Shown here piece by piece: positions 32,147 to 39,722 of a DNA stretch of 64,000 bases. Every line of letters begins with the position of its first letter. Position 1 is the first letter of the stretch. The stretch covers positions 5,146,001-5,210,000 of the forward strand of contig NZ_AP027291.1 in assembly GCF_030295745.1 (NCBI RefSeq). The letters are read 5' to 3'. This DNA comes from Mycolicibacterium sp. TUM20985 (GTDB lineage: Bacteria > Actinomycetota > Actinomycetes > Mycobacteriales > Mycobacteriaceae). The notes below the pieces were generated by a model, which saw only the letters and a list, made by a program, of their open reading frames with translations, was not told the origin of the DNA and did no database searches. Both the position numbers and the translations under genes were made by a program.

Positions 32147-32704
32147 GTGAGCGCTGCCGAGACTGCCCCCGCCCGCATCCCGTCGACGGGAAGCTTCCGC
32201 GAACTCGGACCCATCGGCTGGCTCCTCGCCAAGGCCGGGGCACGAACGATCCGCGCGCCCCGCTTCCACCTGTTCGACGTCATCGGGCAGCACAAACTTC
32301 TGTTCCTCGCGTGGTTGCCGTACTCCGGCGTCCTGCTCAACTGGGGCAAGCTGCCGCGTCTGGACGCCGAACTGGTAATCCTCCGCGTCGGCCACCTGCG
32401 GGACTGCGAATACGAGCTACAGCAACACCGTCGGCTGGCCCGCAGCCGCGGCCTCGACGACCAGACGCAGGCTCGGATCTTCGAGGGCCCCGACGCCGAC
32501 GGGTTGACCGACCGGCAGCGGGTCCTGGTCACCGCGACCGACGAGTTCGTCATCACCCGATCGATGTCTACGGAGACCTGGACGGCGCTCGCCTCGCAAC
32601 TCGATCGCAAGCAACTGATCGAATTCTGCATGCTCGCCGGTCAATACGACGGACTGGCCGCGACGATGGCGACGCTGAAGATTCCGCTCGACTTCCCGAA
32701 CTAG
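32147..32704 (+). CDS. Carboxymuconolactone decarboxylase / AhpD-like protein (Rv0464c-like)
   Basis: A 185-residue protein of the AhpD-like fold. The helix pair containing LDAELVILRVGHLRDCEYELQ has one Cys and the conserved Glu and His-region (QQHRRLARSRG) of CMD proteins, but not the AhpD CxxC. It may therefore be a lyase-like or structural member instead of a peroxidase partner. The GTG at 32147 follows a TAGACT box by seven bases, with no ribosome site, so it is probably leaderless. It lies 37 bases after ramB and converges on the small membrane protein gene. Confidence 0.87.
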   Translation: MSAAETAPARIPSTGSFRELGPIGWLLAKAGARTIRAPRFHLFDVIGQHKLLFLAWLPYSGVLLNWGKLPRLDAELVILRVGHLRDCEYELQQHRRLARSRGLDDQTQARIFEGPDADGLTDRQRVLVTATDEFVITRSMSTETWTALASQLDRKQLIEFCMLAGQYDGLAATMATLKIPLDFPN

Positions 32705-32708
32705 ACGG

Positions 32709-32978
32709 TCAGACGTAGGTCGCCGCCAGCACGCTGAGGGAGAACAGCAGCGGCGAAACCGGCAGGCCCCAGACGAAGGCCGCCTTGGCAAATGCCTTGC
32801 GGCGGTGGAAGTTTCGGCCGAGCAGACCGCCGACCACGGCAAGCACCAGTGATCCGGCGGCAACGACGAGCACCCAGGCGTTGACGGTCGTGGTCTTGGT
32901 CGCGAACGAGATCGCGGCGAGCCACAGCACGTGGCCGATGATGAGCCCACCGAGTGCGGCGACGATCGTCGCTCTCAC
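32709..32978 (-). CDS. Small membrane protein (Rv0463-like)
   Basis: An 89-residue hydrophobic protein with three predicted helices: IVAALGGLIIGHVLWLAAIS, AWVLVVAAGSLVLAVVGGLL and VWGLPVSPLLFSLSVLAATY, separated by a basic loop (GRNFHRRKAFAK). The start is a GTG at 32978. No family function is known. It lies 10 bases after lpdC in the same orientation, an arrangement kept in other mycobacteria, so it is probably translated from the lpdC message. Confidence 0.8.
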   Translation of the reverse strand: MRATIVAALGGLIIGHVLWLAAISFATKTTTVNAWVLVVAAGSLVLAVVGGLLGRNFHRRKAFAKAAFVWGLPVSPLLFSLSVLAATYV

Positions 32979-32988
32979 GCCTTGGCCC

Positions 32989-34383
32989 TCAGAAGTTGAT
33001 CATGTGGCCGGCCAAGCCGTGGAAGCACTCCTGCAGCGCCTCGGACAGCGTGGGGTGGGTGTGCACGTTGCGGGACAGCTCGTTGACCGTGAGATCCCAC
33101 TTCTGCGCCAGCGTCAGCTCGGGCAGCAGCTCGGAGACGTCGTGCCCGATCAGGTGACCGCCGAGCAACTCGCCGTACTTGGCGTCGGCGATGACCTTGA
33201 CGAAGCCCGCGGGCTCGCCGAGGCCGTGCGCCTTGCCGTTGGCCGTCAACGGGAACTTGGCGACCTTGACGTCGTAGCCCTCGTCGCGCGCCTGCTCCTC
33301 GGTGAGCCCGAAGCTGGCCACCTGCGGCTGGCAGAACGTGGCGCGCGGCATCATGCGGTAGTCGCCGAGCGCGAGCGTCTCCGCGCCGGCAATGGTCTCG
33401 GCGGCCACCACGCCCTGCGCCTCGGCGACGTGCGCGAGCTGCAGCTTGCCGGTGACGTCGCCGATGGCGTAGATGTGCGGCACGTTGGTGTGCATGTAGT
33501 CGTCGATGCCGATGCCACCGCGCTCGTTGACCTGGACCCCGGCCTTGTCGAGGTCGTAGCCCTCGACATTGGGGACGAAGCCGATGGCCTGCATGACCCT
33601 GTCGGGCTTGAGTTCCTCGGTCTTGCCGTCCTTGCTGATCGTCACGGTGACCTTGTCGCCATCGTCTTCGATGGACTCGACCTTGGTGCCGGTGAGGATC
33701 TTCACGCCCAGCTTCTTGAACTGCTTCTCGATCTCCTTGGAGATCTCGGCGTCTTCGTTGGGAAGCGCGCGCGGGAGGAACTCGACGATGGTGACGTCGA
33801 CGCCGTAGTTCTTCATCACGTAGCCGAACTCCATGCCGATGGCGCCGGCGCCGGCGATCACGATCGAGGAGGGCAGGTCGCGCTCCATGATCTGCTCTTC
33901 GTAGGTGATGACGTTCTTGCTCATCGACGTGCCGGGCACCAGCTTGGTGTGTGCACCGGTGGAGATGATGGCGTTGTCGAAGGTCAACGTCTCGGAGCCA
34001 CCGTCGTTGAGCGCAACCTCGATGGTCTTGTCATCGGTGAACTTGCCGTAGCCGTGGACCTCGGTGATCTTGTTCTTCTTCATCAGGAAGTGCACGCCCG
34101 CCACGCGGCCCTCGGCGACCTTGCGGCTGCGGTCGAACGCCGCGCCGTAGTCGAATGTCACGTCACCGGCGATGCCGAACTGCTTGGCTTCCTTGGTGAA
34201 GAGGTGGGCGAGTTCGGCGTTGCGCAGCAGCGCCTTGGACGGAATGCAGCCGACGTTGAGGCAGACGCCGCCCCAATACTTCGGCTCGACGATGGCGGTG
34301 TTCAGCCCGAGCTGGGCCGCGCGGATGGCCGCCACGTAACCACCGGGGCCAGCACCTAGTACGACGACGTCATAGTGAGTCAC
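32989..34383 (-). CDS. lpdC: Dihydrolipoamide dehydrogenase LpdC
   Basis: The 464-residue flavoprotein is the E3 subunit of pyruvate and related dehydrogenases and, in mycobacteria, part of the peroxynitrite reductase/peroxidase complex. It shows the FAD motif VVVLGAGPGGYVAAIRAAQL, redox disulphide Cys41 and Cys46 in GGVCLNVGCIPSK, NAD-binding IVIAGAGAIGMEFGYV, YAIGDVTG, and the C-terminal His-Glu pair in HTHPTLSEALQE. The start is GTG at 34383. Downstream is the small membrane protein; upstream, 33 bases away, is the DUF779 gene. Confidence 0.98.
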   Translation of the reverse strand: MTHYDVVVLGAGPGGYVAAIRAAQLGLNTAIVEPKYWGGVCLNVGCIPSKALLRNAELAHLFTKEAKQFGIAGDVTFDYGAAFDRSRKVAEGRVAGVHFLMKKNKITEVHGYGKFTDDKTIEVALNDGGSETLTFDNAIISTGAHTKLVPGTSMSKNVITYEEQIMERDLPSSIVIAGAGAIGMEFGYVMKNYGVDVTIVEFLPRALPNEDAEISKEIEKQFKKLGVKILTGTKVESIEDDGDKVTVTISKDGKTEELKPDRVMQAIGFVPNVEGYDLDKAGVQVNERGGIGIDDYMHTNVPHIYAIGDVTGKLQLAHVAEAQGVVAAETIAGAETLALGDYRMMPRATFCQPQVASFGLTEEQARDEGYDVKVAKFPLTANGKAHGLGEPAGFVKVIADAKYGELLGGHLIGHDVSELLPELTLAQKWDLTVNELSRNVHTHPTLSEALQECFHGLAGHMINF

Positions 34384-34416
34384 GACCTCCAGCCTAATGG
34401 TCGTGCCGAAGGACCC

Positions 34417-34920
34417 CTAGGCCTGCACCTGCGCCGTCCGTACGGCCGGGACCGGGCATGCGTCACTGGCCTCGGCCACGACGTGCGTGCCCTCGTCACG
34501 TGGCCGCTCGCCGCGCTCGTATGCCGTGCCGGTCACCGGCGGAACGCCGTCGAGCACCTGGTTCTCCACCTCGGTGTACGCGCGACCGCGGCTCAGGAAC
34601 CTCATGCCCTCCGGGGTCTCGAGGCTGAAGCCGCCGCCCCGGCCGGGAACGACGTCGATCACCAGCTGGGTGTGCTTCCACGCCGCGAACTGGCTGCCGG
34701 AGATCCATACCGGCACCCCGTCGCCGACGTCGAGAATGGACAGCAAGACGTCACGATCACCGACGATGAACTCCCCCTCGGGGTAACACATCGGCGATGA
34801 CCCGTCGCAGCATCCGCCGGACTGGTGAAACATCAAGGCGCCGTGTCGATCCTGCAGTGTGCGCAGCAGCGCGGCGGCGGCCTCGGTGATGAGTGCGCGT
34901 GACGGTGCACCGTCGGCCAT
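34417..34920 (-). CDS. DUF779 protein (Rv0459-like)
   Basis: A 167-residue DUF779 protein. The conserved core is LMFHQSGGCCDGSSPMCYP with three cysteines, followed by GVPVWISGSQFAAWKHTQLV and RGGGFSLETPEGMRF. DUF779 genes usually sit beside an aldehyde dehydrogenase; here the neighbour is lpdC and no dehydrogenase is adjacent, although one lies 12 kb away. The cysteine cluster suggests metal or redox chemistry, by inference. AAGGAGG precedes the ATG. The C-terminal 30 residues are variable. It is divergent from the prolyl oligopeptidase gene. Confidence 0.87.
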   Translation of the reverse strand: MADGAPSRALITEAAAALLRTLQDRHGALMFHQSGGCCDGSSPMCYPEGEFIVGDRDVLLSILDVGDGVPVWISGSQFAAWKHTQLVIDVVPGRGGGFSLETPEGMRFLSRGRAYTEVENQVLDGVPPVTGTAYERGERPRDEGTHVVAEASDACPVPAVRTAQVQA

Positions 34921-34990
34921 CGGGCCTCCTTCAGCGGCATCGGCGGGTGTGTTACTCAGCTCACACTACGCCGACGGTCACAATGGTCGG

Positions 34991-36991
34991 GTGGACGAGG
35001 ACCCGTATCTATGGCTCGAGGACGTCACCGGCGACGAAGCGCTCGAGTGGGTGCGACGGCACAACGAGCCGACGCTCACCGAGCTCGGCGATCAGCGTTT
35101 CGAGCAGATGCGTCGAGAGGCGTTGGAGATCCTCGATACCGACGCCCGCATTCCCTACGTCCGGCGGCGCGGCGAGTACCTCTACAACTACTGGCGCGAC
35201 GCGGACCATCCGCGGGGCCTGTGGCGGCGGACCACCCTCGATGGCTACCGCGACCAGTCACCCGAGTGGGACGTCATCATCGACCTCGACGCGCAGGCCG
35301 AGGCGGATGACGAGAAGTGGGTCTGGGCTGGGGCCGAAGTCCTCGAACCCGATCATTCGTTGGCGCTCATCAGCCTCTCCCGCGGCGGATCCGACGCGAC
35401 GGTGGCCCGCGAATTCGACATGGTGACACGTCGATTCGTCGCCGATGGCTTCACCGTGCCCGAGGCCAAGACCGCAATCTCCTGGGAGGACCGCGATACG
35501 GTCCTGATCGGAACGGACTTCGGGCCGGGATCGCTCACCGATTCTGGCTATCCCCGCGTCACGAAGCGGTGGCGGCGCGAGACGCCGCTCACCGACGCGC
35601 AGACGATCTTCGAAGGCAGCGCGACCGACGTCAGCATCGGCGTCGGTTACGACCCGACGCCGGGATTCGAGCGGCTGCTGGCCACGCGTTCGGTCGACTT
35701 CTTCAACCGGGAGCGCTTCGAAATCCGCGGTGCCGAACTGGTTGCGATCGACGTGCCCACCGACGCGGCGATCTCCATTCACCGCGAGTGGCTGCTCATT
35801 CGGCCACGCTCCGATTGGACCGTCGGCACCCGGACCCATCGCGCCGGCTCGCTACTGGCCGCTAAGTATGACGACTTCCTTTGCGGCACAATCGATGTGG
35901 ACGTGGTGTTCGAACCCGACGAGCACACCAGCCTGGACAACTACGTGTGGACCCGCGACCGGCTCGTCCTCGTCACGCTGCACGACGTCGCGACCCGCGT
36001 CGAGCTCGTCACCCCGGGTTCGTGGCGGCGGGAGCCGATCCCCGGGGTGCCGGCCAATGCCACCACGGTCGTCGTCGACGCCGACGAGTACGGCGACGAG
36101 ATCTTCCTGGATTCGAGCGGCTTCGACAGCCCGTCCCGGCTGCTGTGGGGCCATGCGGGCGGCGAGGTGACCGAGGTCAAGAGTGCGCCGGCGTTCTTCG
36201 ATGCCTCCGACATCGAGGTGAACCAGCATTTCGTCGCCTCGGCCGATGGCACGATGATCCCGTATTTCGTTGTCGGTCATCGCAGTTCGACGGGGCCGGG
36301 TAAGACGCTGCTGGGCGGCTACGGCGGCTTCGAGTCGTCCAACACCCCCGGCTACGGCGGGGTGCTGGGCAGGCTGTGGCTGTCGCGGGGCGGCACCTAC
36401 GTGCTGGCCAACATCCGCGGTGGCGGCGAGTACGGCCCCACGTGGCACACGCAGGCGATGCGCGAGGGCCGCCACCTCGTGCACGAGGACTTCGCCGCCG
36501 TCGCAGCCGATCTGGTGGCACGCGGCATCACCACCGTCGATCGACTCGGCGCGCAGGGGGGCAGCAACGGCGGGTTGTTGATGGGCATCATGCTGACCAA
36601 GTACCCGGAGCTGTTCGGGGCCCTGGTGTGCAGCGTGCCCCTACTCGACATGAAGCGCTACCACCTGTTGCTGGCCGGCGCGTCCTGGGTGGCCGAGTAC
36701 GGCAACCCAGACGATCCCGAGGACTGGGCCTTCATCTCGGAATACTCGCCGTATGCGAACATCTCGGCCGACCGCGAGTATCCGGCCCTGCTGATGACGA
36801 CGTCGACCCGCGACGACCGGGTCCACCCCGGCCACGCCAGGAAGATGACCGCCGCCCTGGAGGCGGCAGGCCACGAGGTCCGCTATTACGAGAACGTCGA
36901 GGGCGGGCATTCCGGCGCGGCGGACAACGCGCAGACTGCGTTTCGCTCGGCCTTGATCTACGAGTTCCTGCACCGCGTGCTGAGCCCGTGA
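34991..36991 (+). CDS. Prolyl oligopeptidase family serine peptidase (Rv0457c-like)
   Basis: A 666-residue S9A-type peptidase. The N-terminal half (DEDPYLWLEDVTGDEALEWV onward) forms the beta-propeller gate. The C-terminal alpha/beta-hydrolase domain has the nucleophile in LGAQGGSNGGLLMG, the Asp in TTSTRDDRVHPGHA and the His in VEGGHSGAAD, a complete triad. It should cleave short proline-containing peptides in the cytoplasm. The GTG at 34991 starts directly before the conserved motif; an open frame extends to 34859 across the divergent promoter region. It overlaps the next small gene by four bases (GTGA). Confidence 0.95.
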   Translation: MDEDPYLWLEDVTGDEALEWVRRHNEPTLTELGDQRFEQMRREALEILDTDARIPYVRRRGEYLYNYWRDADHPRGLWRRTTLDGYRDQSPEWDVIIDLDAQAEADDEKWVWAGAEVLEPDHSLALISLSRGGSDATVAREFDMVTRRFVADGFTVPEAKTAISWEDRDTVLIGTDFGPGSLTDSGYPRVTKRWRRETPLTDAQTIFEGSATDVSIGVGYDPTPGFERLLATRSVDFFNRERFEIRGAELVAIDVPTDAAISIHREWLLIRPRSDWTVGTRTHRAGSLLAAKYDDFLCGTIDVDVVFEPDEHTSLDNYVWTRDRLVLVTLHDVATRVELVTPGSWRREPIPGVPANATTVVVDADEYGDEIFLDSSGFDSPSRLLWGHAGGEVTEVKSAPAFFDASDIEVNQHFVASADGTMIPYFVVGHRSSTGPGKTLLGGYGGFESSNTPGYGGVLGRLWLSRGGTYVLANIRGGGEYGPTWHTQAMREGRHLVHEDFAAVAADLVARGITTVDRLGAQGGSNGGLLMGIMLTKYPELFGALVCSVPLLDMKRYHLLLAGASWVAEYGNPDDPEDWAFISEYSPYANISADREYPALLMTTSTRDDRVHPGHARKMTAALEAAGHEVRYYENVEGGHSGAADNAQTAFRSALIYEFLHRVLSP

Positions 36992-37320
36992 GCACCCTGT
37001 CCCTTGGCCTGTTCTTCGGCGGCGTGGCGATCCTGCTCGTCGGAATGCTGCTGCCCGGCTGGGATACCGCCACGAAGCCCAAGCGAGCGGTGAAGCGGCT
37101 CGTCTACTGGACCGCCACAGCCGTCGCGATCCCCGTGCTGTTCGCCGCCGGCCTCCCCGATTTCCAGAGCTCGCTCGCCTTCACCGCGATGGCCTGCATC
37201 CTGATGGGCGGGTGGGCCTACTTCCGCACACCGAACCTAAAGGTCGGCGGTCGCATCCTGGCGGCCTACCCGCCGAACCGCGAACCCGACCCGTCGGTAC
37301 CCGGGAGGCGCCACCCTTGA
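36988..37320 (+). CDS. Small membrane protein of unknown function
   Basis: A 110-residue protein with three hydrophobic segments: LSLGLFFGGVAILLVGMLLP, VYWTATAVAIPVLFAAGLPD and SLAFTAMACILMGGWAYF, with a basic loop KPKRAVKRL after the first and a polar tail rich in Pro. The GTG start overlaps the prolyl oligopeptidase stop, so it is translated with it. No family is recognised. A co-translated membrane partner for the peptidase is possible but unsupported. Confidence 0.7.
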   Translation: MSTLSLGLFFGGVAILLVGMLLPGWDTATKPKRAVKRLVYWTATAVAIPVLFAAGLPDFQSSLAFTAMACILMGGWAYFRTPNLKVGGRILAAYPPNREPDPSVPGRRHP

Positions 37321-37351
37321 CATCCGGCGCGCCGCTGACTCGACTTCTCCC

Positions 37352-38260
37352 ATGTCCGCCAGCCAAGCCGAATTCGAGACGCTCCTCTACCGGACGCGTG
37401 AGACCGTCGCGACCATCACGCTCAACCGCCCGGAGCACCTGAACACCATCGTCCCTCCGATGCCCGACGAGATCGAGGCGGCGATCGGCCTCGCCGAGCG
37501 CGATCCGGCCGTCAAGGTCATCGTGTTGCGTGGTGCCGGGCGGTCGTTCTCGGGCGGCTACGACTTCGGCGGCGGCTTCCACCACTGGGGTGAGGCAATG
37601 AACACCGACGGCAAGTGGGATCCCGGCAAGGACTTCGCCTTCGTGTCGGCACGAGCGACGGCGCCGACGCAGAAGTTCATGGCGATCTGGCGGGCATCCA
37701 AGCCGGTGATCGCTCAGGTCCACGGGTGGTGTGTGGGTGGCGCCAGCGACTACGCGCTGTGTGCCGACCTGGTCATCGCCAGCGACGACGCCGTCATCGG
37801 CACTCCGTACAGCCGGATGTGGGGTTCCTATCTCACCGGGATGTGGCTCTACCGACTCAGCCTGGCCAAGGTGAAATGGCACGCCATGACCGGCGAACCA
37901 CTGACCGGGGTGGAGGCCGCGGCGGTCGAGCTGATCAACGAGTCGGTGCCCTTCGAGCGGCTCGAGGCCCGGGTTGCCGAGATAGCCGCGAAGCTGTCCC
38001 GAATCCCATTGTCTCAGTTGCAAGCTCAGAAGCTCATCGTCAACCAGGCCTACGAGAACATGGGGCTGGCGTCGACGCAGACGCTTGGCGGGATCCTCGA
38101 CGGCCTGATGCGCAATACCCCCGACGCATCGGCCTTCATCGCCACGGCCGCGACCGACGGCGTGCGCGCCGCGATCGAGGGACGGGACGGGCCGTGGGGC
38201 GACTACAGCCAGGCCCCGCCGGAACGACGGCCCGACCCCTCGCACGTCATCGAACCCTGA
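37352..38260 (+). CDS. echA2: Enoyl-CoA hydratase/isomerase family protein (EchA2-like)
   Basis: A 302-residue crotonase-superfamily protein. It has the CoA-binding and oxyanion-hole region IVLRGAGRSFSGGYDFGGGF and a second loop HGWCVGGASDYALCADLVIA. The usual catalytic Glu positions are replaced: the second loop carries Ser-Asp (ASDYA), and the following segment is IGTPYSRMWG. It may be an isomerase, a hydrolase or a hydratase with altered chemistry. The insert HHWGEAMNTDGKWDPGKDFAF is characteristic of the EchA2 group. It closes the conserved Rv0456c-Rv0491 type block; accessory DNA begins after it. Confidence 0.88.
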   Translation: MSASQAEFETLLYRTRETVATITLNRPEHLNTIVPPMPDEIEAAIGLAERDPAVKVIVLRGAGRSFSGGYDFGGGFHHWGEAMNTDGKWDPGKDFAFVSARATAPTQKFMAIWRASKPVIAQVHGWCVGGASDYALCADLVIASDDAVIGTPYSRMWGSYLTGMWLYRLSLAKVKWHAMTGEPLTGVEAAAVELINESVPFERLEARVAEIAAKLSRIPLSQLQAQKLIVNQAYENMGLASTQTLGGILDGLMRNTPDASAFIATAATDGVRAAIEGRDGPWGDYSQAPPERRPDPSHVIEP

Positions 38261-38309
38261 GTGCCGGAAAGTCGTCGACGGCGGCCCCGCCGGGCAGTAG
38301 CGTTCAGCG

Positions 38310-38405
38310 ATGACGGGCCGAATCGAGTACCCCACTACGCGTGTGCCAGGGAGTCCCACGGCGCAGGCTCGTGCCATGGACCGCGACACGGGAGGTCTGC
38401 GATGA
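38310..38405 (+). CDS. Possible leaderless 31-codon ORF heading the hydrolase/dioxygenase unit
   Basis: A TAGCGT box (38298-38303) is followed six bases later by ATG at 38310, the geometry of a leaderless start. The frame encodes MTGRIEYPTTRVPGSPTAQA and eleven more residues, ending TGA at 38403-38405, 15 bases before the hydrolase ATG and just ahead of its AAGGGGA ribosome site. Mycobacteria often carry such short leader ORFs that adjust downstream translation. No amino-acid run suggestive of attenuation is seen. It could also be chance, as the only evidence is position and frame. Confidence 0.4.
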   Translation: MTGRIEYPTTRVPGSPTAQARAMDRDTGGLR

Positions 38406-38420
38406 GCCCAAGGGGACGTC

Positions 38421-39686
38421 ATGGCGTCACTGGATGAATTGCCCTACTACGAGGTCGTCTTCGACGAAGATGGCACGCCCAATCACAGCGATCACCAGGA
38501 GTACCCCGGGCTGCAGGCGGCCGTGGCCGCCGGCGGCATCACCGATGTGTTCGTCTTCTCGCACGGCTGGAACAATGGTGTCGCCTCCGCCCGCGCTCTG
38601 TATGCGGAGATGTTCACGCTGTTACGGGATCAGCTCGGAGCGACGGCGCCGAGCACCCTCTTCGTCGGTGTCCTGTGGCCGTCCCTGCTGTTTCCCGACG
38701 ACGATCCCGCGACCCCGCCGCCGGAACCCTCGACGGGTCGGCAGCTCGTCGCCGCGATCGCGCGCGCCATGCCGCAGCAGCTCGACCAGCTCGACGTCAT
38801 CGGTCGACTGCTCGACGAGAAGCCTCAGGATCGAGACAAGCTCGTCGAATTCCACTCCCTGACAGCAGGACTCGTGACGACGGCGCCGCAGTCGACCGAG
38901 GACGCCGGGGAGTCGACATTGCTCACCGCCGACGCGTTGACCGTGCTCGGTCATGCCGCGAGGATGGCGCCGGGGTCGAGTCCGGCCACCCGGAGTGCCG
39001 GCGACGTATTCGACCGGCTGTGGGCAGGCGGACGGGAGCTGCTGCGGACCGCGAGCTACTACGAGATGAAGAACCGCGCAGGCGTCATCGGGGGCCGTGG
39101 CCTCGGGCCGCTCCTCGGCGCGCTCACCGGACCCGACGGCGCCCCGCGCATCCACCTGATCGGGCACAGCTTCGGAGCCCGGCTGGTCTCCTACTCGCTG
39201 TCGGGACTACCGCCTGGCGCCAGGGGACCCGACAGCCCGATCAAGTCGCTCACCCTGATCCAGGGAGCGTTCTCGCACTTCGCCTTTGCCCCGAGCCTGC
39301 CGTTCGACCGCGGGCGGACGGGCGCACTCGCGGACTTCGTCGACAGGGTCGACGGGCCCTTCGTGGCGACCTTCACCGCTGCCGATCGAGCCGTCGGCAC
39401 GTGGTACCCGGCGGCCAGCCTGCTCGCCCGCCAAGACTCCAAGGGCCGCGACGACGTGATGTTCCGGTGGGGAGCCATGGGTCACGACGGGTATCAGAGC
39501 CATCCCAACGCTCAGACCGTCACCCTTGCGCCGGGCACTCCGTCGTACGGCTTCGAAGCGGGCCGGTTCTACGCCCTCGATGCCAACGCCGTCATCGCCA
39601 AGGATGAATCCCCGGTCAGCGGTGCACACAGCGACATCAAGCACGGCGAGATCACCTGGGCCATCTGCGAAGCGGCCCGGGTCTGA
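38421..39686 (+). CDS. Alpha/beta hydrolase (lipase/esterase-like)
   Basis: A 421-residue serine hydrolase with an oxyanion strand VFVFSHGWNNG (residues 43-53), the nucleophile elbow LIGHSFGARLVSYSL with Ser250, and a C-terminal His (HSDIKHGEITW). The acid residue is not assigned with certainty. A large insert at about residues 95-210 may form a lid. No signal peptide or membrane helix is seen. The ATG has AAGGGGAC upstream. The next gene, a fatty-acid dioxygenase fusion, begins 36 bases later, so a lipase or acyl-ester hydrolase releasing its fatty-acid substrate is attractive. The true substrate is unknown and could equally be a protein or polyester. Confidence 0.75.
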   Translation: MASLDELPYYEVVFDEDGTPNHSDHQEYPGLQAAVAAGGITDVFVFSHGWNNGVASARALYAEMFTLLRDQLGATAPSTLFVGVLWPSLLFPDDDPATPPPEPSTGRQLVAAIARAMPQQLDQLDVIGRLLDEKPQDRDKLVEFHSLTAGLVTTAPQSTEDAGESTLLTADALTVLGHAARMAPGSSPATRSAGDVFDRLWAGGRELLRTASYYEMKNRAGVIGGRGLGPLLGALTGPDGAPRIHLIGHSFGARLVSYSLSGLPPGARGPDSPIKSLTLIQGAFSHFAFAPSLPFDRGRTGALADFVDRVDGPFVATFTAADRAVGTWYPAASLLARQDSKGRDDVMFRWGAMGHDGYQSHPNAQTVTLAPGTPSYGFEAGRFYALDANAVIAKDESPVSGAHSDIKHGEITWAICEAARV

Positions 39687-39722
39687 GAACCCATCAACGG
39701 CAGCCGCATCGGGGACCATGAC

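Noticed and set aside
32785..34359. 524-codon plus-strand frame opposite lpdC
   Set aside because: Shadow of the well-identified lpdC; composition is Val/Leu/Asp-rich without any family motif.
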